Of a stretch of DNA of 64,000 bases, positions 17,617 to 25,229 are shown piece by piece. The translations under genes were made by a program, and so were the position numbers. Location: positions 496,001 to 560,000 of the forward strand of contig NZ_RMVG01000001.1 in assembly GCF_003813865.1 (NCBI RefSeq), given 5' to 3'. The DNA is from Candidatus Pantoea deserta. GTDB lineage: Bacteria > Pseudomonadota > Gammaproteobacteria > Enterobacterales > Enterobacteriaceae. The notes beneath the pieces are model-generated. The model made no database searches and was not told the DNA's origin. It worked only from the letters and a program-made list of their open reading frames with translations. Positions within the stretch are counted from its first letter, which is position 1; each line of letters begins with the position of its first letter.

Positions 17617-18873
17617 TCATTTGTAGGTTTTGTAGTTGAGTGAGGAAACTTGAATTCTTTGAATGACGCGGTTTTTGAAGAAGTAATTCATTACGGTAAG
17701 CGACAGGAGTTCCGACACAAAGACGCTCCACGCCGCGCCCATGATGCCGTAGTCCTGGATCAGCCACCACGACAGCGGCAGGCTAATCACCATCAGGCAG
17801 ATGATTTTCTTCAACAGATAGTTGAAGCCACCCTCTTTCACCATGTAGCGGTAAGCTACGGTGCCCATGGCGGAAAAGCAGGTCGCCATTGACAGCAACG
17901 TAATGAGACTTCCTGACTGTGTGTATTCTGAGCCGTAAAGGGCGATAATGATCTTCTCGCCGAACAGCGCAATGATGAGCAGCATCAACAGTGAAACTGC
18001 CATGACATAACCATTCAGCCGTGCTGCCAGCTTAATGGCCATTTCGCCACGTTCCCTGAAGATTTCAGTGAAGCAGGACGTTATGAGCGCGACGGGGATA
18101 AAAATCCACGAAGCCGCGATGGTATTGGCTGCCGCAAACAAACCGAGATCGCTTGCCGAGGCAATACCAGCCAAAAACATCTGCGCGGCTTTTACCTGCA
18201 CTGAAATAAAAATACTGGAGATAGCCAGCGGCAAACCGGCGTACATCAGGTAGCGCAGATAGGCGCTGCGTTTCTCTTGCGGCGGAGCAATATCCTGGGT
18301 TTCACGATAGAAGTTGTAGCGCTTGATAATATAGGGCACCAGCGTCACGGCCACGATAGAGAGCGTCAGCCATGCGGGGTTCAGGCGTAGCCAGGCAACC
18401 GTGAAGCTGATGGCGAAGCTCAGCAGCATACCGAGCGAGTTCGCCACGGTATTCAGCCGCGAAGCGAGACGCGCGTTGTTGTAAACGCTGAAGGTATCCT
18501 GGGTGACAAACACCGAGGCGACGAACGACGCCAGGGTAAATGCCATAAAATTCTCCGGCATGGTAAACCACACCCACGCCAGCACCGGCGCGGCGGTCAG
18601 CAGCAGTAAAATCATGCGCAGGGTACGCGCCACGTTCATCAGACGCAGCCCTTTCGGCGCGCTTTTGCTGATCCGCTTAAACAAAATGGTCTCGGTGCCG
18701 AAGATGGCAACCGTCTGGACCATGGAAAATAAAGAGGTAGAGAACGCCATCTGGCCGAACACCGTTGGCCCAAATGATTTTGCCACGTAGGAGGTCACAA
18801 ATATGACGCCAAAAACCGAGACGATTTTCTCAGACATCATCCAGGCGGCATTAGACATTACGCTTAATTTCAT
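17617..18873 (-). CDS. Oligosaccharide flippase (MOP/Wzx-like)
   Basis: Polytopic membrane protein of 418 residues with about twelve helices, of the polysaccharide biosynthesis/MATE-like superfamily. Features typical of Wzx proteins are the N-terminal SYVAKSFGPTVFGQMAFSTS segment and ARLASRLNT near residue 135. It would move a lipid-linked glycan across the inner membrane. AAGGA precedes the ATG at 18873. Only a TupA-like gene accompanies it, with no glycosyltransferase or polymerase, so the unit may modify or translocate a product made elsewhere, or be a remnant of a larger locus. Confidence 0.87.
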   Translation of the reverse strand: MKLSVMSNAAWMMSEKIVSVFGVIFVTSYVAKSFGPTVFGQMAFSTSLFSMVQTVAIFGTETILFKRISKSAPKGLRLMNVARTLRMILLLLTAAPVLAWVWFTMPENFMAFTLASFVASVFVTQDTFSVYNNARLASRLNTVANSLGMLLSFAISFTVAWLRLNPAWLTLSIVAVTLVPYIIKRYNFYRETQDIAPPQEKRSAYLRYLMYAGLPLAISSIFISVQVKAAQMFLAGIASASDLGLFAAANTIAASWIFIPVALITSCFTEIFRERGEMAIKLAARLNGYVMAVSLLMLLIIALFGEKIIIALYGSEYTQSGSLITLLSMATCFSAMGTVAYRYMVKEGGFNYLLKKIICLMVISLPLSWWLIQDYGIMGAAWSVFVSELLSLTVMNYFFKNRVIQRIQVSSLNYKTYK

Positions 18874-19120
18874 TGACTCATCCTTTGCATTACTTACTTC
18901 AACCGCTTCGGTACAACGTCCCTGTAACGAATTAACAAGCGCGCAGTGGGCCTGGCGTTATTTAAAGCTCTCAGACCAGGCTGGTCCGAAAAATGAGAAT
19001 CAGAACACGATTCGGTGAATATTTTCAGGATAATTCTGATTAAATTTGGCTCAGAATGGCGAAGATAGAATCGATTTCTCGAACAAAACCTGTCCCATTC
19101 GCAAGCCATTTCCCGGCAAG

Positions 19121-19143
19121 TTTAGCAAGCACGTTTTGCTAAA
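19121..19143. repeat. Inverted repeat TTTAGCAA/TTGCTAAA
   Basis: Perfect 8-bp arms (19121-19128 and 19136-19143) separated by GCACGTT, about 250 bp upstream of the flippase start. A possible operator or small RNA hairpin; no T-run follows. Function unknown. Confidence 0.4.
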
Positions 19144-19310
19144 TATCAAATGTGCGTAGAAATTTTTCGTATTTGGGATGGGAAGAATCTATAACAAAAA
19201 TCCCTGCCCAGGAAGGTGCGCCTAACGGATAAGAATAAAATAAGATTTATCCCATGATGATATTTATTCTAAATATCTTAATTTAACCCACGCAATTCTA
19301 ATCGCGCACT

Positions 19311-19358
19311 TTAATACTGCATTAATAGTTTATTTACAGTGCCAGATATTAATACAGT
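19311..19358. repeat. Paired repeats upstream of the OrfA-like gene
   Basis: ACTGCATTAAT (19316-19326) and ATTAATACAGT (19348-19358) form inverted arms matching at 10 of 11 positions, centre to centre 32 bp, about three helical turns. Read directly, TTAATACTG (19311-19319) and TTAATACAG (19349-19357) also match at 8 of 9. They end 40 bp before the ATG at 19399, where a dimeric HTH protein could autoregulate. They could equally be remnants of transposon end sequences. Confidence 0.4.
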
Positions 19359-19398
19359 ACATCTCATCCATTAATCGATAAGAAAGGTAAGAGCATTT

Positions 19399-19794
19399 AT
19401 GAGAAAGTCACGATATAGCGAAGAGCAAATCACAAATGCCATTAAAGCTTCTGAATCAGGGGTTAAAGTCAGGGAGATTTGTGACGAGCTAGGGATATCA
19501 GAGGCGACCTTCTATAGCTGGAAGAAGAAATTCTCCGGCCTGTCATCGGAAGAAGGCAGAAGAATCAAGGAATTAGAAGACAAACTGCAAACGCTTACCC
19601 GCGAACTGCAAACACTCAACTCAGACAAGGAGATGCTGCAAAGCGTACTAAAGAACTTCTTTACCACGAACGAAAAGCGTCAGGCGGTCAACTTTCTACA
19701 GAGCACTTTTGACATCGGCACCCGCCGTAGCTGCCGTCTGCTGGATATTAGCCGTAGCGTTTATCACTACCCCTCAGGCTCGGAAAACCGATAA
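19399..19794 (+). CDS. IS3-type OrfA-like HTH protein fused to an OrfB N-terminal fragment
   Basis: 131 residues. Residues 1-52 are the IS3 OrfA helix-turn-helix (MRKSRYSEEQITNAIKAS, then LGISEATFYSWKKKF); 55-90 form a leucine-rich coiled coil (RRIKELEDKLQTLTRELQ); 92-125 resemble the start of OrfB (RQAVNFLQSTF...RRSCRLLDISRSVYHY), in frame without the usual programmed frameshift. The protein then stops, so the DDE integrase domain is absent and no OrfB remnant follows. Either this is a decayed IS3 element or a domesticated DNA-binding protein; the undamaged reading frame favours the second but does not prove it. Lower GC than neighbours. No target duplication or terminal repeats were recognised. 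Confidence 0.8.
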   Translation: MRKSRYSEEQITNAIKASESGVKVREICDELGISEATFYSWKKKFSGLSSEEGRRIKELEDKLQTLTRELQTLNSDKEMLQSVLKNFFTTNEKRQAVNFLQSTFDIGTRRSCRLLDISRSVYHYPSGSENR

Positions 19795-19999
19795 AACCAA
19801 TAAGACTGACATAAATTGACTTAGCGCTGAGATTGTTCTTACCAGAAGAGATGATGACACTTTAAGATACCATTCGTGGCTTTAATTTTCGTTCCAATCA
19901 TTCCTGATGCATTTGCGGCCGGAACGACTTTCATTTTTTGCGGTAATATTGATACGCACCAGCAAAAAGTCTCGCAATTCTCGCTACTTCTTCTCTTGC

Positions 20000-20023
20000 C
20001 CAATCTCATTTCGATGAGATTGG
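20000..20023. repeat. Perfect 10-bp hairpin with TTCG loop
   Basis: CCAATCTCAT (20000-20009), loop TTCG, ATGAGATTGG (20014-20023). A stable tetraloop-type hairpin in noncoding DNA, 34 bases before a plus-strand intrinsic terminator; the pair would suit the 3' half of a small RNA or an mRNA trailer. Confidence 0.45.
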
Positions 20024-20056
20024 TGCTTCTCATTTTACTTTACTGACGTTAATACC

Positions 20057-20078
20057 CGGCGCTAAAACGCCGCTTTTT
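20057..20078 (+). terminator. Intrinsic terminator in noncoding region
   Basis: Stem CGGCG (20057-20061) and CGCCG (20068-20072) with loop CTAAAA, followed by CTTTTT. It probably ends transcripts from the OrfA-like gene or a small RNA upstream; the transcript length from 19399 would be about 680 nt. Confidence 0.7.
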
Positions 20079-20696
20079 CATTAAGCCGGCGTAAACCAAT
20101 CCCTGAATTCACGCTTCGCTTACCACAGCATGGTATGGTACTAAGTTTACTTCCAGTGGATAATATTTAACCAGAGCGATATAAGCGAATCGGTAAAACA
20201 GCACCAGGAATTTTCCGCTCAGGATGCTTTACGTTTGCTTATTGCTTTAGGTACTGAGCATTGATAGCGCTTAAGATAAATCGGCATACAGATGGCATTT
20301 GCTAAACTTTTTCAATTATCCGCCCTCGGCGTTTTTCTTAAACGCGCGCTGATTTATGGAAAAAAAGATGGTTTATTCAGCGGCATTCTCAGGGCCAGAC
20401 GCCAATAAAAACGCACCGGCAGCTAATAAATATGCAGCAAAATGGCGATTTGATCGCCATTAAGACCCAGAAAAGCGAGGTATAAAAGGCGCGTAATGCC
20501 CCTGGCGGGCATATTATCGCCAGCAAAACAGGGAGAGCGCCCTGTCTGGCGGAGAGAAAAATGAGATCGCGATCGCTATTTTTTGCCTGAAGCGACGCGG
20601 CTTTAGCCGGGATATGGCAAAAGAGCGGCAAAATTTGCCGCTCCGCTCTGCGTATAATTCCTAAAACATTGTGAAATCAGGGACTCAGCCTGCAAA

Positions 20697-20736
20697 GAAA
20701 AACCGCGTTGAGGGCCGCCCTAACGCTCAACGGCGG
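20697..20736 (-). terminator. Intrinsic terminator overlapping the EamA gene end
   Basis: On the minus strand CGTTGAG pairs with CTCAACG, extended by CCG/CGG across a one-base bulge, and is followed by TTTTTC. The stem begins within the last codons of the EamA gene. Confidence 0.7.
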
Positions 20737-21679
20737 TGATAACGGGTTCCGGTTTAATACGCATCGCCCACAGCACGCCGATAATCAAACAGAGGATCCC
20801 CGCCAGCGTCAGCAAAGGTGGCCAGCTCTGTCGCCAGGTAAAGGTCCACAGCAGCCCAGACAGCGTTTCAAACACAATAAGCGGTCCCATAAATACCGTG
20901 GGCAGCCGCTGGCTGGCGGCATTCCAGCACAGCGTGCCCAGCCAGGAGCAGAGCAGTCCAATCACCAGCATTAACGGCAGAAACCGCTGCGGCTGGGGTC
21001 CGAAAGGCAGCGCGAATGTCGGCTGCTGCCAGGCAAGCTGCGCGCACACCAGCGCATACATTATCAACGCCAGCGGCAGCGTTACGATGCCCTGCGCCGT
21101 TGCCCAGGTGCCGGGCTTGTGCTGCGGATGGCTGCGCAGCCAGCGCGCATTACGCAGCGGATACCAGGTCCAGCACGCCACCGCCAGCACCGCCAGCCCA
21201 ATACCGCTCAGGTAACGTAGCGCATCCCAGTCGCCACTCTGTCCGCGCAGTTCGGCAATATTGACGCATACCAGCCCTGCGCCAATCGCCAGCAGCGCCG
21301 GGATAAGCCGTCGCCAGGCCAGCCGTCCTTCAAGATGGCCGTAACAGAGATTAGCGGCGATCGCCATCACCACCGGTAGCGTACCGATAATCATGGTCGA
21401 GACGGGCGCGCCGGTGCGCTGAATGGCACTGGCGAGGAAGGTGTAATAAAGAAGGTTGCCGACCAGTGAAAGTTTTAATGCCTCACGCCAGTCAGCAGGC
21501 AGCAGCTTACGCAGACGGTGTCGATCGTGCCAGGCCAGCGGCAGCGCGATCAAGCCAAACGCCACATAGCGACCAGCGGACTGCAACGCGCCGGGATAGT
21601 TCGGCACCAGCAGCGGCCCGACGAAAATCAGTCCCCACATCAGCCCTGCGGCAAGGGCAAACAATACGCCAGCTAACAT
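20720..21679 (-). CDS. EamA/DMT-family transporter
   Basis: Inner-membrane protein of 319 residues with about ten helices in two EamA repeats (about 5-135 and 155-310). Probably a metabolite or amino-acid exporter; no substrate can be read. It lies 78 bp downstream of an AraC-family regulator on the same strand. Such regulator-exporter pairs are common and the AraC protein is the likely activator. It is only distantly similar to the exporter of the five-gene operon near 5 kb and belongs to a different subgroup. Confidence 0.88.
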   Translation of the reverse strand: MLAGVLFALAAGLMWGLIFVGPLLVPNYPGALQSAGRYVAFGLIALPLAWHDRHRLRKLLPADWREALKLSLVGNLLYYTFLASAIQRTGAPVSTMIIGTLPVVMAIAANLCYGHLEGRLAWRRLIPALLAIGAGLVCVNIAELRGQSGDWDALRYLSGIGLAVLAVACWTWYPLRNARWLRSHPQHKPGTWATAQGIVTLPLALIMYALVCAQLAWQQPTFALPFGPQPQRFLPLMLVIGLLCSWLGTLCWNAASQRLPTVFMGPLIVFETLSGLLWTFTWRQSWPPLLTLAGILCLIIGVLWAMRIKPEPVITAVER

Positions 21680-21757
21680 CGACTCTTCCTTTATATAAAT
21701 AAAAGGAAGTGTGGCGGAAAAAGCAGGGGAAAATCTTGTAGCAGATTGTGATTCAGG

Positions 21758-22621
21758 TTACGCGCCGCGCACCTGTTTTTGATAGCGCACCGGGGTAATG
21801 CCGTAGCGCTGGGCAAACGCGCGGGTCAGATGCGCCTGATCGCTCAGGCCGACGCTGGCCGCGACGCTGGCTGCCGTCATGCCGCGCGCCAGCAGCAGCT
21901 TGGCTTCGTATAACCGATACGCCATCAGCATCTGATGCGGCGTGACGTGAAAATGGGCGCGGAAAGCGCGCAAAAAATGCCACGGCGAAAGCGAGACCAG
22001 CGCCGCCAGCTCTTCCAGCCTCACCGGCTCGGCAAGATTATCGCGCAGGTAATCACGCACCAGATCAAAACGGTGGCCGGCCTGCTCTTTACCCTTCTCC
22101 GCCATACGCGCCATCGGCCGCAGCTGCGCCAGCAGATCGATCAGCAGGCTTTGCCGGGCCAGCGCGCTTTCTGCCAGCCACAGCGCCGACAACCTCTGCG
22201 ACAGCGGCTGCGCCAGCCGCGCGTCGGTGCGTAGCGCCTCGTTAAACCACCAGCCGCGGTCGCCGGTAAGCGACGCCATCTTATCCGGATGAATGTAGAT
22301 CATCTGATAACGCCACCCCTCTTCACAGGCCGATTCGCCGGTGTGCAGCTCATCAGGGTTCATCATGATCAGCGAATGGGTCGGCGCGGTGTACTGCGCG
22401 CCGCGATAGCGAAAACGCTGCGCCCCCGACTCTATAGTGCCGATGCCAAAGGCTTCATGGGTGTGCGGCTCAAACGCATAACGAGAGATATGTGCCTGAT
22501 AAAGCTCTACGCCTGGCAGCTCGGCATACTGCCGAAACTGCGCGCGATCTTTTTCGCAGGGGAAAATAGCCGGAACGCCTTCCACCTTTATCTCCTCGTT
22601 AGCCTGACAGGCTTTCAGCAT
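21758..22621 (-). CDS. AraC-family regulator with cupin sensor
   Basis: 287 residues: an N-terminal cupin (about 35-120; HISRYAFEPHTHEAFGIG and HSLIMMNPDELHTGE) and a C-terminal double HTH (about 185-283; LSPWHFLRAFRAHFHVTPHQ and LSDQAHLTRAFAQRYGITP). It is followed on the same strand by an EamA transporter and is divergent from an isochorismatase-like gene; both are plausible targets. A 15-bp palindrome lies just upstream of its start. Confidence 0.9.
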   Translation of the reverse strand: MLKACQANEEIKVEGVPAIFPCEKDRAQFRQYAELPGVELYQAHISRYAFEPHTHEAFGIGTIESGAQRFRYRGAQYTAPTHSLIMMNPDELHTGESACEEGWRYQMIYIHPDKMASLTGDRGWWFNEALRTDARLAQPLSQRLSALWLAESALARQSLLIDLLAQLRPMARMAEKGKEQAGHRFDLVRDYLRDNLAEPVRLEELAALVSLSPWHFLRAFRAHFHVTPHQMLMAYRLYEAKLLLARGMTAASVAASVGLSDQAHLTRAFAQRYGITPVRYQKQVRGA

Positions 22622-22642
22622 GCCAGCGATGCCGGACAGATT

Positions 22643-22657
22643 GCAAAACAGTTTTGC
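22643..22657. promoter_or_regulatory. Palindromic operator candidate GCAAAACAGTTTTGC
   Basis: Perfect inverted repeat GCAAAAC-A-GTTTTGC, 22 bp upstream of the AraC start and 56 bp upstream of the divergent hydrolase start. Perfect two-fold symmetry is unusual for AraC sites (normally direct repeats), so another regulator could be involved. Confidence 0.45.
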
Positions 22658-22712
22658 TATTTCCCTATGGCGAGAGGAGACTGTGGAACAACATGGTTAA
22701 GGAGAAAAGGAT

Positions 22713-23252
22713 ATGTCCCTGAAAACAGTAGTTGTGGTGGATATGCAAAACGGCGTGTTCGCCACGCCGCGCTATGACTGCGCGGGACGCGTGGCGCGCA
22801 TTAACCAGCTTATCGACGCGGCTGACCGCAGCATCTTTATTATGCACCGTGAAGGCGAAATGCAGGAAGGCACAGCGTCGTTTGCCCTGCTGGCGGAGCT
22901 GCGCCAGCCTGACGACGCCTTTTATGTCACTAAAACCGCCTGCGACAGCTTCTGGCGAACCGAACTGGCCGCAACGCTGGCGCAGTTAAGCGTTGATGAG
23001 TTTGTGATTTGCGGCTGCGCGACCGATTACTGTGTCGATACCACCATCAAAGTCGGCGCGGGATTAGGCTATCGCATTACCGTGGCTGCCGATGCGCACA
23101 CCACGGCGAATCGCACCTGGGTCAGCGCTGAGCAGTTAATTGGTCAACATAATGAAGTCTGGGCGGGCCTGTCGCTGCCGGGAAATCCCCCGCAGGTAAA
23201 GAGCACGGCGGAGATAGTGGCGCGCTGGGCGCGCGCCTTATCCGCTCATTAA
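22713..23252 (+). CDS. Isochorismatase-family cysteine hydrolase
   Basis: 179 residues, isochorismatase-like alpha/beta fold. The catalytic aspartate sits in VVVDMQNGVF (Asp10), a lysine in YVTKTACDSF (about residue 74), and the nucleophilic cysteine in ICGCATDYCVDTTIK, giving the Asp-Lys-Cys triad of nicotinamidase/ureidohydrolase relatives. The substrate is likely an amide or carbamate; it is not a standard PncA. AAGGAG-type Shine-Dalgarno (AAGGAGAAAAGGAT) precedes the ATG. Divergent from the AraC gene. Confidence 0.88.
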   Translation: MSLKTVVVVDMQNGVFATPRYDCAGRVARINQLIDAADRSIFIMHREGEMQEGTASFALLAELRQPDDAFYVTKTACDSFWRTELAATLAQLSVDEFVICGCATDYCVDTTIKVGAGLGYRITVAADAHTTANRTWVSAEQLIGQHNEVWAGLSLPGNPPQVKSTAEIVARWARALSAH

Positions 23253-23255
23253 TGA

Positions 23256-23302
23256 CCGCTGGCTGACAGTAAAGGTGATGCTGTAAGCATTAGCGGTTTT
23301 TT
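23256..23302 (+). terminator. Probable terminator after the isochorismatase gene
   Basis: CCGCT (23256-23260) can pair with AGCGG (23292-23296) around an inner ACAG/CTGT stem, followed by six T residues. The structure is imperfect. Confidence 0.45.
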
Positions 23303-23340
23303 GCCGCCATGGTTATTCGTCTCTGCCTCAGGGAAGGGTC

Positions 23341-24387
23341 ATGCGTTCATTTAAGGTTTCTTTTACGCCGTCGATTTACTACTTCTATCTGTTTAGCTAC
23401 TACCTGTGCGTGGTGGTTATTCTGTTAAGCAGCCAGGCGCGCTTTAAGTGGATCGCCTTTCTCTGTGCTTCGCTGATCTGCATAGCGATATTTTTTATCC
23501 TGCTGTGTCAGAACTTCAGGTTTAAGCAAGCAAAGAAGTTTAGATACCGCAAAATACAGACGCATTACCCTCGCTGCGTGGCGCTGGGTTCCTGCTCGGC
23601 CCTTCTTTTTACGCTAAGCGTTATCGCCTTTACTTTCTCTCAGCAGCTGGCTTTTCCGGCCACCCTGTATATTGCCTCTTTGATCGCGCTCTTTTTCTCT
23701 GTCAGGCTGTTTCTGGCGGAAAGCGACCATTTCGAAAAATACTATCAAGGGGGCATTGCCTGGCTGATCAGGTTAGCCTGGATAGCCGTTACGTTTTACT
23801 GCTATTCCCTGGCGCGACATACCTTTATGACGCTGGCGGACCTGACATACGAGCAGACGGCGACGCGACTGACGGTAATAGGCTACGCGGGACTGCTGAC
23901 CGCGCTGTTCATTTCGGCTTCGCTGGTGACCGTTTTCTGGATCCTGCTGCTTTTTGAAAACGCGTCGGTGGTCTGCGGCAATAAACCGCTCATCATGAAA
24001 AGAAACGCGCTGCCGGTGGTTATTCCGGTGATAGCTACCGCCGTCATCACCTGGAATATTTTCTCAACCAATACCTCACCCGTGCTTAACTTCACCTTTA
24101 GCGTCATCGTTCCGCTGGAAACCCGCGATACCTTTATCTGCCATAAACAGCAGCGTTATATTCCGGATGCCGTCGCGCGCTATTACCTTGAGGCGGGTGA
24201 AAATAGCTGGCGCGTATTTGAGCGGCAGAATAACGGCTGGGAAGTGCGGCGGCTTGAATGCCAGCATAAAGCGCCGGGATACCGTCTGAGTGAAATAAAA
24301 AACCGGGAAGAGCTGGTCAGCGAGAAACTTCAGGCGCTGGGGGAAAACGCACGGGCGATGCAGCGCGCGCTCTTGCCGTCGCCGTAG
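23341..24387 (+). CDS. Uncharacterised multi-pass membrane protein
   Basis: 348 residues, not recognised. About six or seven hydrophobic helices occupy residues 10-240 (for example WIAFLCASLICIAIFFILLC near 38 and LTVIGYAGLLTALFISASLV near 178), followed by a soluble C-terminal domain of about 100 residues, Cys/Trp-containing with charged tail (DTFICHKQQRYIPDAVARYY...). GGAAGGG just before the ATG supports translation. Codon usage is less GC-biased than ssb or uvrA. It stands alone between the hydrolase and ssb; no functional motif could be seen. Confidence 0.75.
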   Translation: MRSFKVSFTPSIYYFYLFSYYLCVVVILLSSQARFKWIAFLCASLICIAIFFILLCQNFRFKQAKKFRYRKIQTHYPRCVALGSCSALLFTLSVIAFTFSQQLAFPATLYIASLIALFFSVRLFLAESDHFEKYYQGGIAWLIRLAWIAVTFYCYSLARHTFMTLADLTYEQTATRLTVIGYAGLLTALFISASLVTVFWILLLFENASVVCGNKPLIMKRNALPVVIPVIATAVITWNIFSTNTSPVLNFTFSVIVPLETRDTFICHKQQRYIPDAVARYYLEAGENSWRVFERQNNGWEVRRLECQHKAPGYRLSEIKNREELVSEKLQALGENARAMQRALLPSP

Positions 24388-24409
24388 CGCCAGGCCGTTG
24401 CATGCGCCC

Positions 24410-24439
24410 AAAAATAAAGCCGCGACGGGCGCGGCTTTA
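24410..24439 (-). terminator. Intrinsic terminator of ssb
   Basis: Stem AAAGCCGCG / CGCGGCTTT (24416-24424 with 24430-24438), loop ACGGG; on the minus strand it ends GGCTTTATTTTTGGG. Confidence 0.9.
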
Positions 24440-24457
24440 CTCTGTCGAATGGCGTTA

Positions 24458-25003
24458 TCAGAACGGAATATCGTCGTCAAAGTCCATCGGCGGCTCGTTG
24501 TTGTTGCTCGCCGGCGCGCTCTGCGGCTGTGGACGCGACTGCGCGCCGCCGCTGAACTGGTTTCCGCCCTGCGGCTGCTGCGGCTGGCCCCAGCCGTTAT
24601 TGTTGCCGCCGCCCTGGCCGCCGCCCATCGGCGCGCCTGCGCCTGCGCCCTGCTGACGGCCGCCCAGCATCTGCATGGTGCCGCCGACGTTCACCACGAC
24701 TTCGGTGGTGTAGCGATCCTGGCCGCCCTGATCCTGCCATTTGCGGGTGCGCAGCTGACCTTCGATGTAAACCTGAGAGCCTTTACGCAGATATTCGCCC
24801 GCGACTTCCGCCAGCTTGCCGAACAGCACTACGCGATGCCACTCAGTGATCTCTTTATTTTCACCGGTCTGCTTGTCGCGCCAGCTCTCCGACGTGGCCA
24901 GCGTAATGTTGGCAACCGCGCCACCATTCGGCATGTAGCGCACTTCCGGATCCTGACCCAGATTCCCGACAAGAATCACTTTATTTACGCCACGACTGGC
25001 CAT
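24458..25003 (-). CDS. ssb: Single-stranded DNA-binding protein
   Basis: 181 residues, close to the 178 of E. coli. The OB-fold (1-112) starts [20 protein letters not shown]; a Gly/Gln/Pro/Asn-rich disordered linker (about 115-170) follows; the acidic tip [10 protein letters not shown] is the docking peptide for RecQ, exonuclease I, PriA and others. Coats single-stranded DNA in replication, repair and recombination. Divergent from uvrA as in E. coli, sharing a region with one LexA box. Confidence 0.98.
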   Translation of the reverse strand: MASRGVNKVILVGNLGQDPEVRYMPNGGAVANITLATSESWRDKQTGENKEITEWHRVVLFGKLAEVAGEYLRKGSQVYIEGQLRTRKWQDQGGQDRYTTEVVVNVGGTMQMLGGRQQGAGAGAPMGGGQGGGNNNGWGQPQQPQGGNQFSGGAQSRPQPQSAPASNNNEPPMDFDDDIPF

Positions 25004-25128
25004 GTTGCTGTCTCCCGATGGGTTAATGCTGATAAGTCTAAACGATCAATTCTATCACGTCCTGCCCACCGTTCCCACTTTCGAGCCGGCTCGCAGACGC
25101 GTTCATTTTACACCCAAAAAGCAAAAAA

Positions 25129-25148
25129 TACTGGATATTTAATCAGTC
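25129..25148. promoter_or_regulatory. LexA (SOS) box between ssb and uvrA
   Basis: TACTGGATATTTAATCAGTC contains the CTG-N10-CAG core at 25131-25146, about 80 bp before uvrA and 126 bp before ssb. Expected to mediate SOS induction of uvrA and partly ssb. Confidence 0.85.
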
Positions 25149-25229
25149 TATTTTTTGTGCCATAATATCGTGTTTACGCTAATTCGTGTCCACAAGACAC
25201 CAGCGTGCTGCTTAATCCGGGAAAGGTGA

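Larger units (their letters stand above)
18874..19398. other. AT-rich 525-bp intergenic region upstream of flippase and OrfA-like gene
   Basis: No gene is supported here. The left part must hold the flippase operon promoter (minus) and the right part the promoter of the OrfA-like gene (plus). Composition falls well below that of the core genes, suggesting acquired DNA. Two repeat structures stand out (19121-19143 and 19311-19358, listed separately). I see no RfaH ops element (GGCGGTAGC). Confidence 0.6.
19795..20696. other. Long noncoding region with hairpins
   Basis: About 900 bp without a convincing gene. Reading frames on both strands are short (up to about 80 codons), lack ribosome sites and resemble nothing I know. 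Structured elements are the TTCG-loop hairpin at 20000-20023 and a terminator at 20057-20078. A 38-codon frame (20292-20408, starting MAFAKLFQLSALG) exists but has no Shine-Dalgarno. The stretch could hold small RNAs or be degraded mobile DNA. Confidence 0.5.

Noticed and set aside
17609-17770. Upstream extension of the TupA-like gene by 54 codons
   Set aside because: The extension lies inside the flippase gene in another frame; the ATG at 17608 has a GAGG site and is the natural start.
19839-20033. Minus-strand 64-codon frame in the noncoding region
   Set aside because: No ribosome site, unusual composition, and it runs through the TTCG hairpin; structure explains the region better.
20389-20631. 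Minus-strand 80-codon frame upstream of the EamA gene end
   Set aside because: Cys/Phe-rich with no motif and no ribosome site; probably chance.
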